Numbered from the stretch's first letter, positions 10,945-23,848 are shown. The stretch is 64,000 bases of DNA from Cervus elaphus (GCF_910594005.1 NC_057818.1:59966001-60030000), one strand, 5' to 3'. The notes: generated by a model not told the origin, from the sequence alone. Program-made: numbers and translations.

Positions 10945-12145
10945 TAAGAAGATTTCCACTTGTTCCAGGAAGCATTCTCGTATCCCCTAACCAGGATTGT
11001 GTAAGATCTTTGTAATTTTCTCTTTGAGAAAGTCATGTCTGTCTCAGCATCACATCCTTATCATCATGACTATTAAAGAATGTGAAGAAATGTCTTAGAT
11101 TTTATCCTACATGCAAGATAAGAAATTATCCTGTCAACTTCATGGATGCTGTCAGAAGGCATGAGACTCCTGGGTCTGAGAAGAAAGATTTTATTATTCA
11201 TGACACAAGAACAGCAAGAGCTTTGTGTTTTCATTTGCTCTTCTTGTCTGTATCAGCCTTCTCAGAGGTGATAAAAAGAGGCCCAGTTGGATATGATACC
11301 CATAATAGGTTTACATCACAAGTGCAGGTGTGAAGGGTAAGAAATCCAAATATTTTAATGTTGGTCATGAACAAACCTGCCCAAATTTTGCCTCAGAGGA
11401 AGGCATTATTTTTATTATGTGGATCAAGTAATTAAGCTGTCCTTTTCCCTGGAGCATACACTGTAGACATTATCTGAAGCTGATTGTTGTATGAGAAGTT
11501 CTTGATAATTTAGGACAGAAGCTGACACAAGCTGTGAAGAAACTTAAGAGAGCAAAACTTGTCTCTCAGCACCGTGCAACATTCCCTTTAAAATGTGAGC
11601 CTAATTAACCTTCTACACAAAAAGGCCCACTGAAGCTTTCTGGTCCCAAGACTAAACTTGACTGTGTGGCACACTGGAGCTGTAAATATTGGAAGAGACA
11701 AGAAGAGATGGGGTCACCAGGAACTTTGACAGAAAACCAGCTCCAACGGTGAGGCAATGTCAAACTGGATGAGGCAACGATAGATGACAGCAAATAAAAA
11801 GGCAAGTACATCATTTTCAGAAGAAATGGAAGTGGGTTATCTTGAAGTGTAAAGAGACAAGTTACTACTGACCTATATCACAAATTATTCTGAATAGTTT
11901 GCTGATGTAAAATTTAAAGATATAAAATGATGCTTTTAGAGGAAAACAGAACGTTTCTGAGCTCTCATAGGAAAAGACAGTTCTTAAACAGAGCAAAAAT
12001 ATCAACTCTAAAGGAGGATATGACAAATGAGCTTGTATTGAAGTTAAGTGTTCCTACTCATGAAAAGAGAAGATAGAAAACAAGATAGAGAATTCGTTTC
12101 AGCTTGCAAAACTGAAACAGTAACTACCCATCTCTCCTTCCTCAG
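10945..12145. other. Unassigned region
   Basis: No gene, SINE or clear LINE was recognised. Open stretches such as 11082-11333 (plus) and 11814-11605 (minus) are short and show no familiar motif. The segment may contain an old, unrecognised LTR or DNA element. Confidence 0.4.
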
Positions 12146-12149
12146 TACC

Positions 12150-12800
12150 CTAACAACTCCCTTCCTGCTCTTACTGCTGTGATTTTTACTATGATAAATA
12201 TCTCATAAAAGTGGAATCATACTGTGTTTGTCTATTTGTGACTGGCTTATTTCACTTTATATGGTATCCTCAAAGTTTATCCATGTTGTGGCATATATCA
12301 TTATTTCCTCCTCTTTAAGCCTAAATAATATGCCATTGTATGTATATACCAGTTTATTTTTGTATATGATATAAGAAATGATTCCAGTCTGATTGTTTTG
12401 CATGTAGCTGTCCAGTTTCCCAACACCATCTATTGAAGAGGCTGTCTTTGCCTTATTGTATCTGCTTGTCTCCTTTGTCATAGAGAAATTGACCATTAAG
12501 TGTAGATTCACTTCTGTTCTATGTATTCTGTTCCATTGATCTATGTGTCCATTGATCTTGTGTCAGTACCACACTGTTTTGATGCCTATAGTTTTATTTA
12601 TAGTGTAGTTTGAAATTGGGAGCAAGATAGCTACAGCTTTGTTTTTCCTTCTCAAGATTGTTTTGGCTATTCAGGGTCTACTGTGTTTCCATACAGACTT
12701 TATGCCTTCACTCCAGGCTTTCCCCACCATGGTTTTATTTGGGGATGAATACATACCTGTTCACTGTTATGCCCTGAAACACGCTATCTTTCTTACCCCC
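12150..12800 (-). mobile_element. Ancient L1 3' fragment(s)
   Basis: The plus strand reads antisense L1: the 3' UTR-like block 12150-12360 (gtggaatcatactgtgtttg, ttatccatgttgtggc), then about 12375-12700 matching antisense ORF2 (tctattgaagaggctgtctt, ttccattgatctatgtgtcc). The jump at about 12368 indicates an internal deletion or two separate pieces. Confidence 0.75.
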
Positions 12801-12825
12801 TGACCTGTGAGCAGGTAATGCTCAC

Positions 12826-12977
12826 ATGGACTATAAAGTCCATGGAATTCTCCAGGCCGGAATACTGGAGTGGGTAGCTGTTCCCTTCTTCAGGGGATCT
12901 TCCCAACCCAGGGATGAAACCCAGGTCTCCCACACCCAGGCATATTCTTCATCAGCTGAGCCACCAGGGAAGCCCAA
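12826..12977 (-). mobile_element. Bov-tA-type SINE
   Basis: The complement of the SINE ends with the tRNA-derived head: the plus strand reads gctgagccaccagggaagcc at 12955-12974. The body blocks (ctccaggccggaatactgga, ggatcttcccaacccaggga) precede it. Confidence 0.9.
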
Positions 12978-13216
12978 TTTTAAGGCAGCTTATATCAAAT
13001 ATTGTCTGTGGATTGTTGCAGGGTGAAAGGATTACAAGCAGAGGAAAGGATGCCATTTTCCTGCATCCAGAAATCGGGAGGTACACCTGTTCTTCTGTAT
13101 ATGAAATCATCATCCAGAGATACACAGAGACCATGTAAGTTGATTTCATGAAGGTGAACGTGACCGTGTGAGTTCATATGAATATGTGTCATGTGTTTAG
13201 GAATATGATGTGAGTT

Positions 13217-13767
13217 TGTTGGATCCTGCAAATGCTGGTAAATGTCATTTTTCCTATCTATATAAATTGCAAAATGAGTGACAGAAACAACACAAGCAAT
13301 AACGATTTTGGATACTGTTCTACTATTCTTACTGACCAGAAGAGTAGAAAAACCAGACACGCCTTGTCTGCAGCATTGCTGTTGTTCCCTGATGTTTTAT
13401 GTTTGGGGCTCACGCTCTGGGCCGGCGGCTCCATGGTTCTCATCTTGTACAGACATAAGCAGCAGGTCCACCACATTCGTAGGACTGATGCCTCCTCCAG
13501 GTCCTACCCTGAGTCCAGAGCTACTAAATCCATCATTCTCCTCAGGAGCACCTTTGTCTATTTTATATTCTTTCCTCCATCTGTCAAGTTATTTTGGCTC
13601 TTTTTGATCCACCCAGCCGGTTCCTTGTGGACATGAGTATAATCACAGCAGCGTGCTTCCCAACTGTCAGCCCCTTTCTGCTCATAACCCATAACTCCAG
13701 TGTACAAAGGCTCTACATTGCCTGGAGAAGAATTGCAAAGTCTTCCACTATTATGAGGAAAGTGTGA
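13217..13767 (+). pseudogene. Vomeronasal type-1 receptor pseudogene, 5'-truncated (unit A)
   Basis: Similarity to the intact receptors begins abruptly at the codon for C135 (13217) and runs to the stop at 13765-13767. The N-terminus, TM1-TM3 and start of TM4 are missing. It keeps the extracellular loop with F-G-Y-C, the TM5 block L-F-P-D-V-L-C-L-G-L-T-L-W, the V1R intracellular signature Y-R-H-K-Q-Q-V and the C-terminal I-M-R-K-V. Two lesions relative to the intact copies explain its 551-base length: a 12-base in-frame insertion after T-D (about 13335) and a one-base deletion near 13560, which shifts the frame before TM6 ends. Its 3' half is closer to the copy at 60618 than to that at 34762. 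It cannot make a seven-helix receptor. Confidence 0.95.
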
Positions 13768-13964
13768 ATTTTATTTGTATCTATAATGAGCCATTGCCAG
13801 TTCATTTATTCACCCTCAGACTCCTAATTATAATTTTAATCTCAAGGTACTATTATACCGGACATGCCAAGTGTCTTCTTCAATATAAAGACCAATTGAA
13901 ATATATTGTCATGAAATATGAATATATCAATGAAGTTTTCTTGTAGAAAAGTTCACGTTTATGC

Positions 13965-13970
13965 AATAAA
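13965..13970 (+). promoter_or_regulatory. Polyadenylation signal of the V1R pseudogene unit
   Basis: AATAAA lies 198 bases after the stop. The intact copies have a signal at the matching position (ATTAAA at 35905, AATAAA at 61761). Confidence 0.55.
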
Positions 13971-14359
13971 CAACAGGTCTTGAAATGATGTGCATATTAT
14001 AAAGTGTTCAAATGTGTTACTTTCAGTCTAACAAAACGAATTTCCCAGAAATGAAGTAGGTATGGAATTATAGATAAAAGTATACAAGAAAATGGATCAG
14101 TGTGTACAGTCGTCAGAAATAAAACTGAGGAAATTAATGTCCTCAGAGTAAAGAATATCCTGGTTAGCACTCGAAGATAAAATCAGGTAAGAGTTTGGGA
14201 GCTAGTTACAAGTTTATAGTTAACATATTTATGAGAGATGGCAGTATTTATTAGAAAGAGTTTTGCAGGGAGATTAGCATATTAAAATATTTTCATGCAG
14301 AAATGAGCAATTTGAAGTGAAGTACAATAAAAAAACAAACTGAAAGAAAACTATATTTC

Positions 14360-14933
14360 AGTAGATTTTTAAATTGAAATATATCTGACATATAACATTG
14401 TGTAAATTTAAAATGTAAGATTTGGTAATTTGTTACATGTAAATATTGTAATATGACTGCCATTACAACCACATATTACAATGCAGAACTCTTTTATGTT
14501 AGATTTTTCATTGAATTATAGTTGATTTACAGTATTATAGTAGTGCAGAGGTACAACATTGTGGTTCAATATATAGGTTTTTTTTTTTTAAAGCTATTAG
14601 GAACTGTTGGCTATATTCCCTGTGCTGTAAAGTATGTCCTTGTAGTTTATTTATTTTACACATAGTAGTGTGTACTTCTGAATCTTTACTCTGTCTTGCC
14701 CCTTCCCACTTTCTCTCCCCACTGGTAAACACTAGTTTATTCTCTATGTGCGAGAGTCTTTTTCTACATCATTATTTTCATCCATTTGTAGTAGTTTTAG
14801 ATTCCATATGTCAAGTGATAATATAAAGTATTTGTCTTTCTCTGTCTGACTTAATTCACGAAACAGAATGATATCCAGGTCCGTCTATGTTAGAAGGAGC
14901 AAAATTTTATCCTTAAGGGGTGAGGAATATTGC

Positions 14934-14979
<46 letters not shown>

Positions 14980-15735
14980 CGTGTGTGTGTGTTTGTGTAT
15001 TGAATTCATTAGTAAGTTTTCTGGAGGAGATATTAGGGTTTTCTATATAAAGTATCGTTTCTCTATAGTAGTGACAGTGTTACTTCTTCTCTTAGGTGTT
15101 GGATGTTTCTTATTACATTTTTGTCCACATGCTGTGGCTAGGACCACCACACTGTTAAACCAGATTGGCAAGAGTGAGCATCCTTCCCTTGGTCCTGATT
15201 TTAGAGGAAAAAGCTTTCAGATATCCACCTTTATGGGTTTGTCATAAATGGCCATTATTATGTTGAGATGTATTTTCTCTATGCCCATTTTTCTGAGAAT
15301 ATTTGCCATGAATGGATGTTAGATTTTGTCAATGCTTTTTCTATGTCTACTGACACAATCTTGTGTTTCTCTTCCTTTATTTAATGTGTGTATCACACGG
15401 ATTGATTTGTGGATTTTTAAACATCCTTGCATCTCTGGAAGAATGCTACATGATAATCATTTATGATACACTTTATAGATTGTTGAATTCTGTCTGCTAA
15501 TATTTTCTTGAAAATTTTTTTCAACCATATTCATCAAGAAAATGATGTGTAATTTTCTGTAGGGTCTCTTTATAGTACTGATATCAGTGTAGAGATAGCC
15601 TGATAGAATAAATCTAAGAGTGTTTCCCTCCTCTTCAATTTTTTGGAATAGTTGAAGAAGGATAGATGTTATTTTAAAAATTATTTCATAGGATCACATG
15701 TGACACCCTCAAATCCTGGACATTGTTTTCTGGGA
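14360..15735 (-). mobile_element. Ancient L1 (3' UTR and ORF2), unit A copy
   Basis: The plus strand reads antisense of an old L1: 3' UTR-like blocks at 14360-14930 and antisense ORF2 at 15005-15735 (including tttctatataaagtatcgtt and tgtcaatgctttttctatgt). It is the same insertion as 36740-38145 and 62140-63395, so it predates the unit duplications. Confidence 0.8.
14937..14998. repeat. (TG)n microsatellite
   Basis: About 30 TG units with a few TGCG interruptions. Units B (37354-37400) and C (62733-62770) have shorter, more interrupted arrays at the same place. Confidence 0.95.
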
Positions 15736-15742
15736 GGTTTTT

Positions 15743-16403
15743 TATTCAATTCAGTTCATTTCAGTCGCTCAGTCATGTCCGACTCTTTGGAACCCCATGA
15801 ACTGCAGTACACCAAGCCTCCCTGTCCATAACCAACTCCCAGAGTTTACCCAAACTCATGTCCATCGAGTCGTGATGCCATCCAACCATCTCACCCTCTG
15901 TCATCCCCTTCTCCTTCTGCCTTCAATGTTTTCCAGCATCAGGGTCTGTTCGAATGAGTCAGCTCTTTGCATCAGGTGGCCAAAGTTTTGGAGTTTCAGG
16001 TTGAACATCAGTTCTTCCAATGAATATTCAGGACTGATTTCCTTTAGGTTGGACTGGTTGGATCTCCTTGCAGGCCAAGGGACTCTCAAGAATCTTCTTC
16101 AATACAGTTTAAAAGCATCAATTCTTCAGTGCTCAGCTTTCTTTCTAGTCCAACTCTCACATAAATAGATGACAACTGGAAAAACCATTGCCTTGACTAG
16201 ATGGACCTTTGTGGACAAAGTCATGTCTCTGCTTTTTAATATGCTGTCTAGGTTGGTCATAAATTTCCTTCCAAGGAGTAAGCATCTTTTAATTTCATGG
16301 CTGCAGCCACCATCTGCAGTGATTTTGGAGCCCCCCAACATAAAATCAGCCACTGTGTCCCCATCTATTTGCCATGAAGTAATGGGACCAGATGCCTTTT
16401 CTT
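15743..16403 (-). mobile_element. BovB 3' fragment
   Basis: The complement of the BovB 3' end and RT C-terminal region starts at ttcaattcagttcatttcag and proceeds through gactctttggaaccccatga to about 16403, where L1 sequence takes over without a break. The insertion site after ctgggaggt is identical to that of the BovB starting at 38146 in unit B, so the two are the same ancestral insertion. Confidence 0.85.
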
Positions 16404-19256
16404 CAAAAAGGACAACTTTCCAATATTGAACCAGGAAGAAATAGAAAATCTCAACAGACCCATCACAAGCACGGAAATTGAAACTGTAATCAGAAATCTT
16501 CCAACAAACAAAAGCCCAGGACCAGATGGCTTCACAGCTAAATTCTACCAAAAATTTAGAAAAGAACTAATGCCTATCCTACTCAATCTCTTCCAGAAAA
16601 TTGCAGAAGAAGGTAAACTTCCAAACTCATCCTATGACACCACCATCACCTTAATACAAAAATCTGACAAAGATGCCACAAAAAAGAAAATTATAGTCCA
16701 ATATCACTGATGAATATATATACAAAATCCTTAACAAAATTTTAGCAAACAGAATCCAACAACATATTAAAAAGGTCATACATCATGACCAAGTGGGCTT
16801 TTTCCCAGGAATGCAAGGGTTCTTTAATATCTGCAAATGAATCAATGTAATACACCACATTAACCAATTGAAAGATAAAAACATATGATTATCTCAATAG
16901 ATGCAGAGAAAGCCATTGACAAAATTCAAGATCCATTTATGATAAAAACCCTCCAGAAAGTAGGAATACAAGGAACACACCTCAACATAATAAAAGCTAT
17001 ATACGACAAACCCACAGCAAACATTATCCTCAGTGGTGAAAAAATTGAAAGCACTTCCCCTAAAGTCAGGAACAAGACAAGATTGCCGACTCTCACCACT
17101 ACTATTCAACATATTTTTAGAAGTGTTGGCCACAGCAATCAGAGCAGAAAAAGAAATAAAAGGAATCCAGATTGGAAAAGAAGAAGTGAAACTCTCACTG
17201 TTTGCAGATGACATGATCCTCTACAGAGAAAACCCTAAAGACTCTTCCAGAAAATTACTACAGCTAATCAATGAATATAGTAATGTTGCAGGATATAAAA
17301 TTGACACACAGAAATCCCTTGCATTTCTATACGCTAACAATGAGAAAAGAGAAAGAAATTAAGGAAACAATACCATTCACCATTTCAACGAAAAGAATAA
17401 AATACTTAGGAGTACTTCTACCTAAAGAAACGAAAGACCTATATATAGAAAACTATAAACTACTGGTGAAAGAAATCAAAGAGGACACAAATAGATGGAG
17501 AAATATACCATGTTCATGGATTGGAAGAATCAATATAGTGAAAATAAGTATACTACCCAAAGCAATCTATAGATTCAATGCAATCCCTATCAAGCTACCA
17601 ATGGCATTTTTCTGAGAACTAGAACAAATGACTGCACAATTTGTATTGATATACAAAAAACCTCGAATGGTCAAAGCAATCTTGAGAAAGAAGAATGGAA
17701 CTGGAGGAATCAACCTGCCTGACTTCAGTCTCTTCTACAAAGCCACAGTCTTCAAGACCGTGTGGTACTCGCAAAAAAACAGCAATATAGATCAATGGAA
17801 CAAAATAGAAAGTCCAGAGATCTATCCACGCACCTATGGATGCCTTATCTTTGACAAAGGAGGCAAGAATATACAATGGAGAAAAGACAATCTCTTTAAC
17901 AAGTTTTGCTGGAAAAACTGGTCAACCACACGTAAAGGAATGAAACTAGAACACTTTCTAACACCATACACAAAAATAAACCCAAAATGGATTAAAGATC
18001 TAAATGTAAGACCAGAAACTATAAAACTCCTAGAGGAGAACATAGACAAAACCCTCTCTGGCATAAACCATAGCAGGATCCTGTATGACCCACCTCCCAG
18101 AATATTGGAAATTAAAGCAAAAATAAACAAATAGGACCTAATTAAAGTTAAAAGCTTCTGCACAACAAAGGAAACTATAAGCAAGGTGAAAGACAGCCTT
18201 CATAATGGGAGAAAATGATAGCAAATGAAGCAACGGACAAAGAATTAAACCAAAAATATACAAGCAATTCCTACAGCACAATTCCAGAAAAATAAAAGAC
18301 CCAATCAAAAATGGGCCAAAGAACTAAACAGACTTTTCTCCAAAGAAGACATACAGATGGCTAACAAACACATGAAAAGATGCTCAACATCACTCATTAT
18401 CAGAGAAATGCAAACCAAAACGACGATGAGGTACCACTGCACACCAGTCAGAAAGGCTGCTATCCAAAAGTCTACAAGCAATAAATGCTGGAGAGGGTGT
18501 GGAGAAAAGGGAACCCTCTTACACTGTTGGTGGGAATGCAAACTAGTACAGCCGCTATGGAGAACAGTGTGGAGATTCCTTAGAAAACTGGCATTAGAAC
18601 TGCCATATGACCCAGCAATCCCACTCCTGGGCATACACACTGAGGAAACCAGAATTGAAAGAGACACGTGCACCCCCATGTTCATCGCAGCACTGTCTAT
18701 AATTGCCAGGACATGGAAGCAACCTAGATGCCCATCAGCAGACGAATGGATAAGAAAGCTGTGGTACATATATACAATGGAATATTACTCAACCACCAAA
18801 AAGAATACATTTGAATCAGTTCTAATGAGGTGAATGAAACTGGAGCCCATTTTACAGAGTAAAGTAAGCCAGAAGGAAAAACACCAATACAGTACACTAA
18901 CGCATATATATGGAATTTAAAAGGATGGTAACAATAACCCTGTGTGCGAGACAGCAAAAGAGACACAGATGTATAGCAGAGTCTTTTGGACTATGTGGGA
19001 GAGGGCGAGGGTGGGATGATATGGGAGAATGGCAGTGAAACATGTAAATTATCATATGTGAAATGAATCGACAGTCCAGGTTCTATGCATGAGGCAGGAT
19101 GCTAGGGGCTGGCGCACTGGGATGACCCAGAGAGATAAGATGGGGAGGGAGGGGGGTTCACGATGGGGAACACGTGTACACACATATTGGATTCATGTCA
19201 ATGTATGGCAAAACCAATACAATATTGTAAAATACAATAAATACATTAAAAAAAAA
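16404..19256 (+). mobile_element. L1-BT-like LINE, 5'-truncated, decayed
   Basis: It begins inside ORF2 just before the RT domain and ends in an A-rich tail (19237-19256). RT blocks are visible in successive frames: K-S-P-G-P-D-G-F at about 16515, D-A-E-K-A at about 16900, and the catalytic F-A-D-D-M-I-L-Y at about 17203-17226. The C-terminal W-R-G-C-G-E-K-G cysteine block is at about 18490. Multiple stops and frameshifts make it older than the L1 at 19430. No target-site duplication is visible at its ends. Confidence 0.9.
16426..18833 (+). pseudogene. L1 ORF2 remnant (reverse transcriptase and C-terminal domain)
   Basis: Open pieces of ORF2 lie in changing frames (16426-16710, 16885-17362, 17271-17615, 17628-18134, 18357-18833). 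The endonuclease domain is absent through 5' truncation. The RT active-site block F-A-D-D is intact, but at least four frame changes or stops prevent expression. Compared with the L1 at 19430, it differs at many codons in every block. Confidence 0.9.
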
Positions 19257-19429
19257 GTATCATACAACCTTCCAAGACTGAATCATGATGTAGGAAACCT
19301 ACTAGATTGATCACTCGTCCAGTGCTTGAAATAGTAATAGAAAATTTCCCCAAACAAAAGTTCAGGACCAGATGGCTTCACAGTTGAATTCTACCAAACA
19401 TTCAAAGAGTTAATACCTATGCTTCCCAA
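19257..19429 (+). mobile_element. Ancient L1 ORF2 fragment, left part (unit B)
   Basis: It matches 51815-51985 in unit C (accttccaagactgaatcat, aaacaaaagttcagga). The fragment is split here by the L1 at 19430 and resumes at 23849. It encodes a decayed RT N-terminal region of a much older L1. Confidence 0.85.
19415..19429 (+). repeat. Left target-site duplication of the L1 at 19430
   Basis: ACCTATGCTTCCCAA here is repeated exactly at 23834-23848. The uninterrupted site is preserved in unit C at 51971-51985. Confidence 0.95.
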
Positions 19430-22400
19430 CCTAGATTACTGTACCCAGCAAGGATCTCATTCAGATATGAAGGAGAATTCAAAAGCTTTACAGACAAACA
19501 AAAGCTGAGAGAATTCAGCACCACCAAACCACCTCTTCAACAAATGCTAAGGGATCTTCTCTAGACAGGAAACACAAAAAGGTTGTATAAACGTGAACCC
19601 AAAACAGCAAAGTAAATGGCAATGGGACCACACCTATCAATAATTACCTTAAATGTAAATGGTTTGAATGCCCCAACCAAAAGACAAAGATTGGCTGAAT
19701 GGATACAAAAACAAGACCCCTATATATGCTGTCTACAAGAGACCCACCTCAAAACAAGAGACACATACAGACTAAAAGTGAAGGGCTGGAAAAAAATATT
19801 TCATGCAAATGGAGAAGAAAAGGAAGCAGGAGTCGCAATACTCATATCACATAAAATAGACTTTCAAATAAAGGATGGAAAAGAGACAAAGAAGAACACT
19901 ACATAATGATCAAAGGATCAATCCAAGAAGAGGATAATACAATTATAAATATATATGCACCCAATATAGGAGCACCGCAATATGTGTGGCAAATGCTAAT
20001 GAGTATGAAAGAGGAAATTAATAGTTACACAATAATAGTGGGAGACTTTAATACCCCACTCACAACTATGGATAGATCAACTAAACAGAAAATTAACAAG
20101 GAAACACAAATCTTAAATGACACAATGGACCAGCTAGACCTAATTGATATCTATAGGACAATTCACCCCAAAACAATCAACTTCACCTTTTTCTCAAGTG
20201 CACACGGAACCTTCTCCAGAATAGATCACATCCTGGGCCATAAATCTGGTCTTGGAAAATTCAAAAACATTGAAATCATTCCAGTCATCTTTTCTGACCA
20301 CAGTGCAGTAAGATTAGATCTCAATTACAGGAAAAAAATTGTTAAAAATTCAAACATATGGAGGCTAAATAACACGCTTCTGAATAACCAACAAGTCATA
20401 GAAGAAATCAAAAAAGAAATCAAAATATGCATAGAAATAAATGAAAATGAAAACACAACAACCCAAAACCTATGGGACACTGTAAAAGCAGTGCTAAGGG
20501 GAAGGTTCATAGCATTACAGGCTTACCTCAGGAAACAAGGAAAAAACCAAATAAATAACCTAACTCTACACCTAAAGCAATTAGAGAAGGAAGAAATGAA
20601 GAACCCCAGGGTTAGTAGAAGGAAAGAAATCTTAAAAATTAGGGCAGAAATAAATGCAAAAGAAACGAAAGCGACCATAGCAAAAGTCAACAAAGCTAAA
20701 ACCTGGGTTTTTGAAAAAATAAGCAAAATTGACAAACCATTAGCAAGACTCATTAAGAAACAAAGAGAGAAGAATGAAATTAACAAAATTAGAGATGAAA
20801 ATGGAGAGATCACAACAGACAACACTGAAATAAAAAGGGTCATAAGAGACTACTACCAGCAGCTCTATGCCAATAAAATGGACAACTTGGATGAAATGGA
20901 AAAATTCTTAGAAAATATAACTTTCCATAACTGAACCAGGAAGAAATAGAAGATCTTAACAGAGCCATCACAAGCAAGGAAATCGAAACTGTAATCAGAA
21001 ATCTTCCAGCAAACAAAAGCCCAGGACCTGATGGCTTCACAGCTGAATTCTACCAAAAATTTAGAGAAGAGCTAACACCTATCTTACTCAAACTCTTCCA
21101 GAAAATTGCAGAAGAAGGTAAACTTCCAAACTCATTCTATGAGGCCACCATCACCCTAATTCCAAAACCAGACAAAGATGCCACAAAAAAAGAAAACTAC
21201 AGGCCAATATCACTGATGAACATAGATGCAAAAATCCTTAACAAAATTCTAGCAAACAGAATCCAACAACATGTTACAAAAATCATACACCATGACCAAG
21301 TGGGCTTTATCCCAGGAATGCAAGGATTCTTTAATATCCGCAAATCAATCAATGTAATACACCACATTAACAAATTGAAAGATAAAAATCATATGATTAT
21401 CTCAATAGATGCAGAGAAAGCCTTTGACAAAATTCAACACTCATTTATGATTAAAACTCTCCAAAAAGCAGGAATAGAAGGAACATACCTCAGCATAATA
21501 AAAGCTATATATGACAAACCCACAGCAAGCATCACCCTCAATGGTGAAAACTTGAAAGCATTTCCCCTGAAATCAGGAACAAGACAAGGGTGCCCACTCT
21601 CACCACTACTCTTCCATATAGTTTTGGAAGTGTTGGCCACAGCAATCAGAGCAGAAAAAGAAGTAAAAGGAATCCAGATAGGAAAAGAAGAAGTAAAACT
21701 CTCACTGTTTGCAGACGACATGATCCTCTACATAGAAAACCCTAAAGTCTCTACCAGAAAATTACTAGAGCTAATCAATGAATATAGTAAAGTTGCAGGA
21801 TATAAAATTAACACACAGAAATCCCTTGAATTCCTATATACTAACAATGAAAAAACAGAAAGAGAAATTAAGGAAACAATACCATTCACCATTGCAACAA
21901 AAAGAATAAAATACTTAGGAGTATATCTACCTAAAGAAACAAAAGACCTATACATAGAAAACTATAAAACACTGATGAAAGAAATCAAAGAGGACACAAA
22001 CAGATGGAGAAACATACTGTGTTCATGGATTGGAAGAATCAATATTGTCAAAATGGCTATGCTACCTAAAGCAATCTATAGATTCAATGCAAACCCTATC
22101 AAGCTACCAACGGTATTTTTCACAGAACTAGACCAAATAATTTCACAATTTGTATGGAAATACAAAAAACCTCGAATAGCCAAAGTAATCTTGAGAAAGA
22201 AGAATGGAACTGGAGGAATCAACCTGCCTGACTTCAGACTCTACTACAAAGCCACAGTCATCAAGAAAGTATGGTACTGGCACAAAGACAGAAATATAGA
22301 TCAATGGAACAGAATAGAAAGCCCAGAGATAAATCCACGAACCTATGGACACCTTATCTTTGACAAAGGAGGCAAGGATATACAATGGAAAAAAGACAAC

Positions 22401-23833
22401 CTCTTCAACACGTGGTGCTGGGATAACTAGTCAACCACTTGTAGAAGAATGAAACTAGAACACCTTTTAACACCATACACAAAAATATACTCAAAATGGA
22501 TTAAAGGTTTAAATGTAAGACCAGAAACTATAAAAGTCCTAGAGGAGAACATAAGCAAAACACTCTCCGACATGAATCACAGCAGGATCCTCTATGACCC
22601 ACCTCCCAGAATATTGGAAATAAAAGCAAAAACAAACAAATGGGACCTAATTAAAATTAAAAGCTTTTGTACAACAAAGGAAACTATAAGTAAGGTGAAA
22701 AGACAGCCCTCAGATTGGGAGAAAATAATAGCAAATGAAGCAACAGACAAAGGATTAATCTCAAAAATATACAAGCAACTCCTGAAGCTCAATTCCAGAA
22801 AAATAAATGACCCAATCAAAAAATGCGCCAAAGAACTAAACAGACATTTCTCCAAAGAAGACATACAGATGGCTAACAAACACATGAAAAGATGCTCAAC
22901 ATCGCTCATTACCAGAGAAATGCAAATCAAAACCACAATGAGATACCACTACAGGCCAGTCAGGATGGAAGCTATCCAAATGTCTACAAGCAATAAATGC
23001 TGGAGAGGGTGTGGAGAAAAGGGAGCCCTCTTACACTGTTGGTGGGAATGCAAACTAGTACAGCCACTATGGAAAACAGTGTGGAGATTTCTTAAAAAAC
23101 TGGAAATAGAACTGCCATATGACCCAGCAATCCCACTGCTGGGCATACACACTGAGAAAACCAGATCTGAAAGAGACACGTGCACCCTAATGTTCATTGC
23201 AGCACTGTTTATAATAGCCAGGACATGGAAGCAACCTGGATGCCCATCAGCAGATGAATGGATAAGGAAGCTGTGGTATACATACACCATGGAGTATTAC
23301 TCAGCCATTAAAAAGAATTCATTTGAACCAGTTCTAATGAGATGGATGAAACTGGAGCCCGTTATACAGAGTGAAGTAAGCCAGAAAGATAAAGAACATT
23401 ACAGTATACTAACACATATATATGGAATTTGGAAAGATGGTAGTGATAACCCTATATGCAAAACAGAAAAACAGATGTACAGAACAGACTTTTGGAATCT
23501 GTGGGAGAAAGCGAGGGTGGGATGTTTCAAGAGAACAACATGTATATTATCTATAGGGAAACAGATCACCAGCCCAGGTGAGATGCATGAGACAAGTGCT
23601 CGGGCCTGGTGCACTGGGAAGACCCAGAGGAATCAGGTGGAGAGGGAGGTGGGAGGGGGAGATCTGGATGTGGAATACATGTAACTCCATGGCTGATTCA
23701 TGTGAATGTATGACAAAACCCACTGCAATGCTGTGAAGTTATTAGCCTCCAACTAATAAAAATAAATGAAAAAAATAAAAAGTAAAAAAAAAAAATTAAA
23801 AATAAATAAATAAAAAGTAAAAAAAAAACAAAA
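19430..23833 (+). mobile_element. L1-BT-like LINE, 5'-truncated, with 15-base target duplication
   Basis: The insert is 4404 bases. It starts near the end of ORF1 or the inter-ORF region, contains almost all of ORF2, and ends in a long interrupted A-rich tail (23755-23833). The perfect 15-base duplication and the empty site in unit C show target-primed insertion after units B and C separated. It is the best-preserved LINE in the window. Confidence 0.97.
19616..23684 (+). pseudogene. L1 ORF2 (endonuclease, reverse transcriptase, C-terminal), nearly complete but broken
   Basis: ORF2 starts with the endonuclease block (M-A-M-G-P-H-L-S-I-I-T-L-N-V-N-G-L-N), and the E-T-H-L motif is at about 19738. 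A frameshift near 19890 moves the endonuclease to the frame read from 19906, with the active-site motifs V-G-D-F-N-T (about 20040) and S-D-H-S-A-V (about 20295). A second frameshift near 20930 precedes the RT domain (S-P-G-P-D-G-F about 21018, catalytic F-A-D-D-M-I-L-Y about 21706-21730). A single in-frame stop at 22428-22430 replaces a tryptophan codon, after which the same frame runs to 23684. The C-terminal cysteine block (C-W-R-G-C-G-E-K) lies at about 23000. It is therefore non-autonomous, with only three lesions. Confidence 0.92.
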
Positions 23834-23848
23834 ACCTATGCTTCCCAA
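23834..23848 (+). repeat. Right target-site duplication of the L1 at 19430
   Basis: An exact copy of 19415-19429, immediately after the A-rich tail. Confidence 0.95.

Larger units (their letters stand above)
13217..15742 (+). repeat. Segmental duplication unit A (V1R 3' half plus downstream flank)
   Basis: The receptor 3' half, its 3' flank (13768-14350) and the following old L1 (14360-15735) align with 35165-38145 (unit B, ignoring an inserted L1) and 61020-63395 (unit C). The right end, acattgttttctgggaggt followed by a BovB 3' end, is shared exactly with unit B. The left end is a clean break inside the receptor coding sequence. Confidence 0.9.

Noticed and set aside
14930..15050. Cysteine-valine repeat peptide from an open frame
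   Set aside because: Translation of a (TG)n microsatellite; not a protein signature.
21216..22430. Long open frame of 404 codons that could be taken for a host gene
   Set aside because: It is the L1 reverse transcriptase (F-A-D-D box, L1 C-terminal block following) inside a retrotransposon with target duplications.
16404..23833. One long L1 spanning both copies
   Set aside because: The two L1 pieces are separate: the first ends in its own A-rich tail at 19256, old L1 sequence of unit B intervenes, and the second has its own 15-base target duplication.
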